The translations under genes were made by a program, and so were the position numbers. Below are positions 12,401 through 24,400 of a DNA stretch of 64,000 nt, in pieces; within the stretch, counting starts at the first letter, position 1, and every line of letters starts with the position of its first letter. The notes beneath the pieces were generated by a model, which was not told where the DNA came from, ran no database searches, and saw nothing but the letters and a program-made list of their open reading frames with translations. The stretch comes from Apostichopus japonicus (taxonomy: Eukaryota > Echinodermata > Holothuroidea > Aspidochirotida > Stichopodidae), in assembly GCF_037975245.1 (NCBI RefSeq), contig NC_092576.1, positions 9,379,501-9,443,500 on the forward strand, read 5' to 3'.

Positions 12401-15400
12401 CAGGAAGAATTGAAAAACCAAATATCCAGGGGAGGTTTCCTGTGATGTACGACACCAGTGTGGAGGCAACAACAGAAGAGGAAAACGTATATGGCTTACA
12501 GACATAATGGTGTAAGATGATATTAAGAGTTTATCCAAGAGTCCAAAAAGCAAAGGAACAAGTGCCGTAGAGAAAAAAAAATGGAAGGGTGAGTTTAACT
12601 ATTGTACCCAAATGTGTAATGATATTATTTAGATACTTTTCATAACCTGTTTATATATAATATATAAAAAACAGTCTGGTACATCATTTACGTACAAGCG
12701 TCATAAGTTTGGCCAATTTTTTACTGATTTGGGATAATTATAAACATGGTTATTAAGCTTTGAAAAAAAAACTTGGTGTTATAGTGCAAAGCTAGTAATT
12801 ATTTGGTAAAGCTGCTATTCCTGGCTTATAACTGGAAGGACCTTGATTTAAATGTTTACCTCCCAATATGTTGATATAAAATTTTAATGTTAATGTATGT
12901 TTATGATAATGTGAGTTATCATGTGCTATATCTGTATATATGCTTACAGGTATATCATATTTTCTGTTCACAGGTCAATATTGGTGCAGATTTTGGGCTT
13001 CCTGAAGACAAGTGGGAGGCCATTTGTAGTTAAGAGAAACACTCTATGTTCGTGAAGACTTTACTGGTGTTGATTTGGGGTACCAACACTTTGAAAACGA
13101 AAGTCGTTGGGAATGCTTGCACACGATTCAACAGTGACAGAGATGCAAAACCGCTGTTGTCTCCCGTGAAGGTTAATGCTATGGAAGGTTAGTCATTATG
13201 AAAAGCTTTCAAACAGTTACCATTTATATTACAAGCTCATGACTTAGTACACAAGTGTACAATATAATTTACTGAATAAGCTGTTTTTCAGGAGTAAGTA
13301 ATTTTTTAACACTGACAGAACTATTTATCAGTAGGATTATGCATTCCAGTATCATGAGTTAACAACTGATATCATTTTGGTTGGTTCTTAATTGCCTTTG
13401 AGTTCTGACAGGAAGCCTACAATCAAACTACCATAGTGGTGTAGTTTTTCCAACCAAAAGATTGAGCAAACCCAAATTCTAAACCAAAAGAATGTTCTTG
13501 GTTAGACTGTGATTGCTAGTCCATTCAGGTTGGATACCAACAGAGATAAATATCGTCAGACATTCTAAACCATAGGAAAGTTTGACCTTAACTTTCCATG
13601 AAAGCACTCATCTAGCAATGCAAGAGAGTTTGTTAAGTTTTAGGACCACACTGTTACTGTTAATCATGATAAGTCAATTCTTAAGTGTTCATACGCTTTG
13701 TTTCTTGCAGCACAATTCGTGGAACGTTTGAAAGAAAGCTGCAGTTTACTGAGGAAGCTGCAAGGTTCAGCAAATACATATCCGAGAAGCTGACGTCAAT
13801 CGAAAAACAGGCGGCCTTAAAACATTAGTATCATATTATTTTTTTCAATGGTTATTGCTTAGCATTAAACAGTCTTTAGTTTTATTCAAACTGACAGCAT
13901 ATTGCTGTCACTGACAAGTTAACTTTTCAGAGGAATTTTTCCAGACAGTTCTTTTTTCAAAGTAGGGTTAAACCAATATTTATTATTATGTTTTAAACAG
14001 TTATTGTTTGCCATTATATGGTATTTAGTTTTTTAATTAAATTCAGGAAATGGAAAGTATGTTGCTGTCAATTACAACTTAAGTTTTCAATGGAGATCTT
14101 CTGGACAGTTTTTCTTGAAAGTGATTTAACCATGACTATTATAGACTGATGTTGACTTTTACTTGGCAAAGTCATCTTTCCACTTTTGCCTTATTTTTTT
14201 AAAGAACTAACATTTCTAGTAATCAGTATGTACAAATGCCATTAAACAGTATTCAGATTTTTATTCAAACTCCAGAATAGACAGTATATTGTCGTCACAT
14301 ATGTGTTCAGTATAAATATGCATTACAAATACATGCTTTGTAGGTAAATATTGTTTTTTAAGATCTGATTGGTAGCCAATTTAAGAATGAATTCCTTTCA
14401 AAAGGTTACTGTCTGACTAGCTATTATTATTGTCTGCCTAGCATGCAGAATTGCAGACTACATAGTTTGGTAATGCTAACTCTTGAATAACTTTTATCTA
14501 TTCAGCTGTAACTTTTATTTTGATATAATGATTGATAAAAAATTAACCTTTATATTGTTTTAACAGATAGAGTTTCCTTTCTTAATTGCCACAGCAATAC
14601 ATGAAATCATTGTTTTAATGAACATATTTAGTTGGTATTTCATAATATATGTAAGTTTGTAATGTGTAATATGAAAGCGTTTACTTCAGAAGTTTGCTTT
14701 CTTGTTAGACTCCAAATTTATGTTTTCTTTTTCATTGCCCTCAACTTTGCATTATTGTGTAGTACTATACTTTTGCCATTCATGTTTGATCCATTAACTT
14801 GTCTTAACTTTGTTGGAATAAAATGATATTTTCAGATTTTTGTTAACAGTGATTTTTACTCCATCTGCTGGAAGTTCTCCCTCGCCTTAACTTGCTTGTT
14901 AAGTGTTAGACCTACATCATGTGCAACTGTAAAGAGTAATTTTAACCTGTTGAAATTCATCGCCACCTGTTTTCACCAGATAACTTGTTGAAAACAATTG
15001 AACCTGTGCAAAATCCTACTGTTATAACCAGCTTAAAACCTTCCATACATGTTCTTACCTGTTCAAACGTTTTCAATACCAGTAAAGACATGTTGAAAAC
15101 AGAACCAGTTTAAACCTGTTACCCCTGTTGAAAACAGTTGAAACCAGTTCATACAGTATGTTATTACCAGTTAATAGCTGTTGCGCCTGTTGAAAACAGT
15201 TGAAACCTGTTATTACCAGTTAATACCTGTTCATGCCAGTTAAAAGCTGTTGTGCCTGTTGAAACTTGTTGAGAACAGTTGAAACCGGTTAATACCAGTT
15301 AAAAACTGTTATGCCTGTTGAAAACAGTTGAAACCTGTTATTACCAGCTAAAGCTGTTGTGCCTGTTGAAACCTGTTGAAAACATTTGAAACCTGTTAAT

Positions 15401-18400
15401 ACCAGCTAATACCTGTTAATACCAGTTAAAAACTGTTATGCCTGTTGAAAACAGTTGAAACCTGTTAATACCAGTTAATACCTGTCAATACCAGTTAACA
15501 CCCGTTAATACCATTTAATACCTGTTATTACCTGTCACCAAATACCAGTTGCAACAGGTACCTGTTAAAACCAGTTCAACAGGTATTAACTGGAATTTTC
15601 ACCTGGGTTGTCTGCTGCCTGACCTGATACTCTGCATTTTAGGGTAAAATGTTGGGTTGAATCACTCAGGACCTGGAACCTCGAGGTAAGTGTGATATTA
15701 ACCGTGTCATCTCCATTTACTGTGATGTTATATTTGTTATCCAGTAATATCTCATCTGATGAGTCTGGGAAGATTGTGACCAACTCTAAAGAAACATCTT
15801 GTAAGACTTTATCCATTGAGCAGGTTAGTTCACCTTCTCTGTTCACATCCAGAACTACATGCTGCTGATTGGCCAAACCATTTAGGACAGGAAAGCCTAA
15901 CATGGTGAAAGAAAGTTAGCGATCATTCATGTCTGCTTACTATGCAATCATTAAAATATGTTGGTCTGACCCCTCTGAGGTTGTGGCACACTGGCCCTGC
16001 TGATTTTATGGATGCTGTGAGGCCTGACATTCAGTGTAGCTACCACAGAACTGTGAATTACAAACTGTAAACAGCCACAGCATTTTCAAGGAATTTTTCC
16101 TGTGGTCTGTCTGACAACCTGTACTTTACCTCACATAAGGTTGTCCAGACGCAATAATTAGTCGTACTGTATAGAATAATGCAGATTTACAGCCATGATA
16201 AATGCACCATTAGAAAGTACACCTGCAAGTTTCTTAAATGTTAACAACATTATCATACCTTAGTGTAAGACATCACCTTACTGTGCAAAGATCTGCTACA
16301 TGTGTGACACAAACAGTTTAAAATTCTTAAAAATTGTTTGAAAAGTATAGTACTATTTGCTTCTAAGAACCCTGCATTGACTAATATTTCTGAAGGGGTT
16401 GGCATAGGGCTGGGGGAAGCAACCTCTTCCCATAATAACATAAAAGTACAAATTTAAGGTTCAAAATGTTTTTACCAGTTGCAAAAAAAGGGTTTGTAGC
16501 ACAATTTTGCATCTAAGCACCCACCATTTTATTAAAAGGTGATGGGAACCCTCTCCCCTAACACCACTCCCCCAGGATGTCAAACATTTGAAACCCCTCC
16601 CCTGAGACAGAATTGGTGGTCAAACCCTGCCAAAAAGTACGTGCAAATCCATGTACTGTAAAAACTACAAAGTGGTAGCATTAACATCTCTGTGAACACA
16701 TAAGTTATTCTCTGTCTCTGCAACTTACGTTGTTCTAACAGCAAGTAGACGGTAGTTTCTAATGGGATGAAAGCTGCCAAATCTCCAGCTACTCTGCATT
16801 TGGAAGACACTCTCCCAGTTGGGCTGTTGACCACTTTATAACTAGAATTAAGATATGTATTATACGTCCCATCACTGTTATCAGTCACTCTGTGTGAACT
16901 GTTCAGAGAAATCTCATCTGGTGAGGCAACCCATTCCAGATCAACTCTGGGTCTAATGCCAGTCATGGAACAATTGATGAAACCTCTTGTCTTTCCATGT
17001 ATAACGACTTGGTTGGTTCGTCCATTTACCACAGGATAGCCAGGGTCAGGTGGAACTGAAAAAAGAAACAGAGTTACCATTAATTGCAAGATTTCTTTCT
17101 TATGATCAAATCAACTGTTGAAAACAGTAAATATTTATATCTATTACTGGCTGATTTAAGTCAAAGAAATGTTGCAGTCTTCTACTATTGATGGAAAATG
17201 TAACAAATGTAATAATCATCACTTAAAATTAAGGAGATTGTTGTAATATCATATGTATACCATGTCACTGGCACTCTGTCAGATAAGGCTGTCACAAAGA
17301 ATGGAAATACTGTAAAACCATAAGACTAGAGGTCACTGTAAGGACAAAAACTTCAAGATTGGACTCAAAACTTGCCAATATTTTCCATCAACAATTAGCT
17401 ACTAATCATGATATGGAATTGTGTGCAAAACAGTAGAAGTAGGGGTAAGGTCACTATCATGGACACTAAGATTTTGAAACTAAAGAAGTGTATACAGTAT
17501 ACTGTAAAATGACAGCTAGGCTATTCTATCAGCAGGGTATTGTTTTGTGTCCTTACAGAGGTCATGGCAGGTCTTACGTAGAAAGGACATTAGCAAAAAG
17601 TGGCAAAGGTCTGTGAATTTATCAAATAATGGCATTCTTCTAAACTGACATTGAGATTATATGTACAAGGCATGTGGACTATGGTAATGACTAAAAGTAA
17701 ATTCTCAAATAAGAGCTTTTTACAACAACAACAAAACAGTGACTAGTATTACAGGACATTAAAAGAAACAGCAGCCGTTTCGTTAAACCGGAGTGTGACC
17801 TTATTTGTTTACTTTTGGAGCTGTTCTACTTCTTTTGGGTGTTTCTTCATATAGTTTGTTTGCATGTAAAAGATACTTGGAGAAGGGTGTCCAGGAATTC
17901 TGCAGGGGTTTAGGTGGGGAGTAAACTGGAAGAGTGAGGGTAGAAACATGAATTTTACACTATTAATTTCTATAATTGTCCTTTAATAACAACTTTAGCT
18001 TGCTAGCACAAAACTTAACAGGTATATATAACATGAGAGGCTACACTACTTTACACTGCACCTGAAATGTGTTGTATGTGATATTAATTCAATGTTATAT
18101 AGAGCTTCTTTGTAACTCCGGCTTTGTGATCCATACAGTACAATAATAACGACACATGTATACTATATATGCAACACAGCCACCTACATCATTACAACAT
18201 CATACCAGCAACACTTGCAATGCACCCTCCTAATGTTACACAAGAGCAATGCAACCTTCCTACAACAAGAGCCCAAGGGCACTGCGGTTCCTTGCATAGG
18301 GTTATATGTCAATACACATCATATTATCAAGCAAGATTGGGCTCAAATAGTCCAAGTAATTGTGGTCCTACATGTACCCATAAAGTAACCAACACTATAG

Positions 18401-21400
18401 CCAACACTTTTGTGATCACAAATTGTGATCGGATTTTTGATCAAAAGGCATTTTGAGATCTAAATATGGCGTCGAAAATGTAAGAAATGTAAGGTCACCT
18501 ACAAGCGGGTCAACAGATATTGGTGACCTCAGATGACATGACCTTTAAGTTTGAAAATGTACCACCACCCCATTCACAACTTGTCACAAAATATCAACCG
18601 TGTCACACCTTGGCATTGGGATTTAATTGCATTAAATGTCTAAAAATTAACTTTGGACTTGTATACATAACCTCACACACAAAGGTCACCCGGAGGTCAA
18701 CCAATTGACATTTTTGATCAGTGAGACCTACACAGAGCATCAAAACTGTACATATTCAAACATTTTTTCTTTGCCCATTTTCTCCCCCAAAATACTAGTT
18801 CTTAACATTAGCTGACCTTTGGTGACCTTGGATCACATGACCGCTAAGTTTGAAAATATTCCCCTTTACCATTTGCAACTTGTCCAAAAATATCAACCGT
18901 GTCTTACCTTGGCACTGGGAGTTATTGCATTAAATGTCTGAAAATTAACTTTGGCCTCGTATAACTTCACACACAAAGCTCATCCGGGGGTCAACCTATT
19001 GACATTTATGATCAGAAGGTACCTTTAACATCTGAAAATAGCATCGAAACTGTAACAATCCCCAAAACACGAAAAGGTCACCAGAGGTCAAATTAAGGTC
19101 AAGGGACACCCAGATGCGGGTCGACAATTGGATTACATTGAAGCAACTCCCAACCCTAACGGACAATTTGTTCTCAAGTTATCGCAAAAATATTAGTTTT
19201 TTATCATTAATTGACCTTTGGTGACCTCGGATCACATGACCGTTAAGTTTGAAAATATTCCCCTATACCATTTGCAACTTGTCCAAAAATATCAACCGTG
19301 TCACACCTTGGAACTGGGAGTTATTGCAGTTTTAATATTTTCGGTTTTTGGACCATAACTGACCTTTGGTGACCTTTGCGGGCACCAAAAACAATAGGGC
19401 ACACCTTCTCTATATGGGGGATCTATAGTCCAAGTTTGGCCTCAATCCAACATTCCCTTATTGAGATAGAGCGTACCCAAGCAAGTGTCACAGACGCACA
19501 CACACACACATACATACATACATACACCCATACATACATACCTTTTGTCAACTAATCCTCTTACATCAATCTCTCAAATCAAACACTAATCATACCAAAT
19601 TTTGCATGTGTAACATTTTACTTTACACAGTAGTATGTATAGCAGGTGTATGTAACCTTAGGCAATTAACTTACAGTGTGTGAAACCTTTTCTTCGTAAC
19701 AAATCAAGTTTTGGTCTTTTGTTGAAAATTGAACAATAGCAACACGTGTTGACAACCTCAAGCAGTAAGTAATGTACGACTTGGAGTTCGATTTGAGACA
19801 CAAAACTTGGTTTTAGAAGCAGTACTGTACTTTTAGAGTAGCAACTTGGGAGAGAAGAATGTTTGCATGGCATTAATTTGCATACAAGCATTAAAATATG
19901 ATGTATCTAAAATGATACAAAAGGCAATATTAATGTAATTATCAGGGTTTTTTAATTGATAGGATAAATTTATTTTAAAGGATATTTTAATTTAGTTTTA
20001 ACTTGGTTTAATTTTTTACTTGATTAATTGAACTTTAGCCTTGATAGTGTAACGACAACTACGTCGCTATAAGTATGCTAATTACTTCTTTTTTATTCTA
20101 ACTTTCAGGGAATAGCGTCTAAAAGGTAACCTGTGATGTCGCTATGCAAGTTGTTGTTTTGAGTTGACCACGTAGCGAGTCTGATTGTATCCCGACACAA
20201 AAAAGCACTGATATAATGGCGCTCCTATAGCAGGAAAGGCCTATTCTCTGTAAGTGACTTTAACGACATTCAATTATGTGCATAACAGGACTTTGCTGTA
20301 TGTATTGATGCATTTATAGGGTAAAAGAAGTAGAATAGTTTAATCTAAAGAGAATGTAGCATTCTCTGTACCGTTACCGTTAAAGTAACGCAGTTAAGGG
20401 ATAGGCTGTGTTGTCGACTGAAACAGAGACAGTATTCTTTGGTAAAGATTGAAACTATGTCGTATTTTTGTTCCACATAGTTACAATTTAACTAAGTAGT
20501 ACAAATGACATCGTAATATGTGTGTATTTCTATGGAGCCTAGACTTGACCGAGGGTAATAGTTAGGATCAGTGCCACTGACGAGAAATTGAAAGCTGCTT
20601 TACGTGTTTAAGAATAGCCAAGCTTATGTTTGTTAATTTGTCATATTGTTTCTAACATTGCTAAGATTTTAAAAGCAAAGTCTCGACAGTTTTGTGATAA
20701 TTAGGCATTTAGTCTTTGTTAGAAGGAATATGGTGTTTTGATGCAGTGCGTTATTGCGTAGACTGCGTTATTGCGTAAACTGCGTACACTTGTGTGTTAG
20801 GATAACAGTAACACACTACCGTGTTCAAATATAGTAGTTGCAACGTAGGGGATGAGTATAGCCACACGACAGAATTCTACACTTTTTTTTATAGAAAAGC
20901 ATGGTGTTTATAATTTTTTATAGAGACTGTTTACATTGTGATGTTTTTTTTTTTCATTCTCAATCGACAAATCAGTCAACAAATCAATAAACCGAATAAA
21001 CGGAATTAATCATCTGTCTTCATCGCCGCTGTACCTATTGAAAATTTTGTTTGACTTTTCTACAGCGAGAAAAATAAGAAAAGTCGGTCGGTGTTACAAA
21101 ATGTCATAGTCCAATAAAATCTAATTTTCAATAAAAGCTCAAACAGTACAAGGATTTGATCAATGACAAATCTGCAACTCCACACAGCCCCACCCGATAC
21201 ATACAGAGGACACAATAACTACTGTAAATCTCTAAGTGTTGTACCAGAGTAAAGACTGGATCGTGTTATAAATCGGTAGCATGTACTATTAGGATTACAG
21301 TAAGAACTGAGGATATGTTTAATTCCAAGAAATCCAGTTTGATGCCTTTTGGCATTACACATATCCTCAGTTTTAACTGTAAACCTAATAGCACACGGTA

Positions 21401-24400
21401 CCGATGTATCATATTTGTCAGGCTGACACAATCCAGTCTTTACTGTGGTACAAAACTTTAAGATTTACAGTAGTTACTGAAATCCCTGTGTGAACCGGTT
21501 GCACAGGCCTAAACATTCAATGAATGTTTTACACATTCTACTTCTCTTGACCAAAACATGAACACCTGTGAATGACTTTCCAGCAATTTTTTTTTCAATT
21601 TTGCTCAAGACAAGCATGTTATTTGAAGGCATTGAAAGACTCGCCCCAAACCACGTGCTGCGCTCTGAAAAAGTTAACTTTCCGTTGCTTGCAAGTGAAG
21701 TTTTTCTCTTGTCGCTACAAAATACAGACAGTAATGAAACGTGATACCTTAATTGTTAGCTTTAGCTGGACCTGAGATGTCCATCGCTGTAATGTTTGAA
21801 CACTGTGCTGTGGGTATTGACCACAGCTGTTTGTACTGACTGTACACTAGTGTCTAATTACCGACGGTAGCAAGCTGTGTATGTATTTTATGGAATCGAT
21901 GGTGGTGTCTAACACTTCTGTTACACCTCATTCGAAACTAGGTCAGATTACCGGCATTAGACGTTTCTTTTTGCGCGAGTCTTCACACCCTTTAAGATCA
22001 TCAATCTAGTAATACGTTTTGTGCAGCATTCTATAGCAACGGACCCAAATGGCTACATTTTAGTTGTTCAGTCATATATCAAAGTGGTGTTTACAGCCTG
22101 GAATGATAACAGTGTTTATTAATGGTATCAAACGTATCAAACTTAACTATGTTATCTTTTAAAAGCTACATACATGTAGTTTACAACACGGCCGTCAACT
22201 TCATCACAGCATCGAGCCAGCAACACTTAAAACCTACCATCCTAATGTTTACACAAGAGAAAAGGAGTCTTCCTACAAGTTATTTCGTTACGTCATGACA
22301 AAATAAAGGTGAACCAGTACTCTTTTCAATGGGACTGCCAATACTTACCATAGACTTTCACTGGGACTTTAAAGTACTCATTTCCACCACCAGGAGGAAC
22401 CAATAGAACTGTGTAATTAAATTCGTTTTTCAATTTTACTTCATTGATGATCAAAGAACCATTTGGATGCATGTCATAGTCTCCGCTCCTATACCCTCTT
22501 CCATATATCTTTGAACCCTCTATGTAAATGAATGGGGAAGTATCTCTCACATTTCCATCACCATTAATCCAGCCAATAATGTCAAAGTTTTCAAAGTCAC
22601 AAGATACTACACCTTGCTTTCCAACTTCCAAATAAATATTTTCCTGACAAGAGCCACCTGGAAGAGAAATGAAGACAATAAACATTAAATATAATACTAT
22701 GAGGTCAGTGGCGGAGCGTCCATACAGTCAGGGGCGGATGCCCCCGATGACTCAAATGGACTGATGGCGCCCTTTTCAGCTCTTTACCACTTTTTACTTA
22801 TTCGCGATTATTGACTTTTTTATTGCGCTCTCATCTACCTATTGACATTTTTCACATTTTGTTGGTGCAATTTGGCGATGACACCTATTAATTCTTCGTT
22901 TATCTGCAAATTAGCCAGGCCCGGAAAGGGTCATTTCCGGCGATCTAGGGAGTATCTTTACTCAAATAAAATTTTGTACGCTACGCACCAACCTGTGGTG
23001 GCGCTCCGCTAAGTGGTCCGCTTAGAAAGTGTCGAAAGCGCCCCTACCGACCATTCTCGCCCCTCCTAACCAATACCCCTAGCTTTGCCACTGTATGAGG
23101 TAAAAACAACTACTTCTACTAGGTCTGGAAATAGGTAATGTTTAACAAAAGTAATGTCATTCTATAGGATTCACAAATATATGCTCCATGTCTGGTTCTA
23201 AAAGATCTTGGTCCAAAGCAATGATATTAATGGTGAAAACACACCATTTGTATTTCTCTGACTTTTCATCAGTTAGATGAGTTGGTGATATCCTCAACTG
23301 GACATTCTTTCATATCGATACCGATTATGTTTTATATTGGATACAAATATGAACTATTACCGCCCATGAATGTGTGATTATATTCACGATATGATAGAGC
23401 ATTAGTTATCAATGTTGGATGTGGATCGCTGTAGGCATATAACTGTCAGAGCATAGCACGGACAACATGGATCTGATAGGGATGTTGTATAAAGGGTCAT
23501 AAAATGTAGTCATCCTCGAGGATCGATAATCCAGTTCTGGTAGTAGTCATATATCCTATAATACTCAGAAACAGATCTACAGTATTCTACTCAGGTACAA
23601 CATATAGTTGTCTGCCACTGTACTTGTAGAGCATAATAGAGGTTTCTTAAGCCAACTTAACACATAAAGTAGGTGCATACTGTACAATACATATAGTGTG
23701 CACAAGGTGATATCGTTCAATAAGGCCCCATTTTAGTTATTTGTAATTGAACTATCAATGATTGAGCTCTAACCATAATATTACCAAATCAACATCCAAC
23801 CATCCACAAGTATATAACTGTTCATCTTAGGTCAAAGGTCAGACAGTAATAACTACCTGCATAAATACATGGTGAATATTGGAGTAAGATGACAACCGCA
23901 GCGAGTCTGAAATTAAACATCTTGTTGTCCAAAGTTCTGTATTCTGTTCAAATGTAACAATAACGAAAAAACGTTAGAAAAACCGAAGGAGTCGATCCTG
24001 TAGATGTATAAAATAGAGGCTAAGAATATGCATCTTGTTACCAAACTGTATTGTGTTAAAACGAAGAAAAATCTTTATTAATGAAAATGACATTCATTAT
24101 TGACGATTAAAGTATTGTAAAATCATGATGTAATTTTAGTTTCCATTGTTATCTAGAATGTGATTGTAGGCACCAAATGTTTCATATTTTAGAATTTTCA
24201 AAATCACTTCAACGGCTATTTCGAATGAGCACCCATTGTACAGACAGAAATTAACAATAGCATATAACAGTTGCACGCCTTTGGCTTTAATATCTACGCC
24301 TACAGTATAGGCAAACAGGTAAGGGGTAATTAATGAAATAAAGGAACAGTTGTGATGTAGATACGACAACACTGTATATGGGTAAACATTAACAACAGAT

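Larger units (their letters stand above)
10104..15601. mobile_element. 5.5-kb DNA transposon carrying a BEN-domain gene, inserted in Ig exon 3
   Basis: The left end reads AGAAAATTCC-TGTTAATACC. The complement of the right end reads TGAAAATTCC-AGTTAATACC, so the ends are inverted repeats. The flanks CCAGG (10099-10103) and CCTGG (15602-15606) look like a 5-bp CCWGG target duplication. Just inside each end lie several hundred bases of related repeats built on CCTGTT and AACTGG words, in inverted arrangement. The centre carries a decayed plus-strand BEN gene. Insertion is proven by the host exon: the Ig domain is cut here and continues in frame on the other side. I cannot assign a superfamily. 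Confidence 0.7.
17056..22348 (-). other. Intron of the Ig receptor gene
   Basis: The intron contains a copy of the 1.5-kb dispersed repeat (18264-19500), a CA/CATA microsatellite (about 19497-19545) and a palindromic TA-flanked element (21218-21474). The rest is AT-rich sequence in which I see no gene. Confidence 0.5.
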
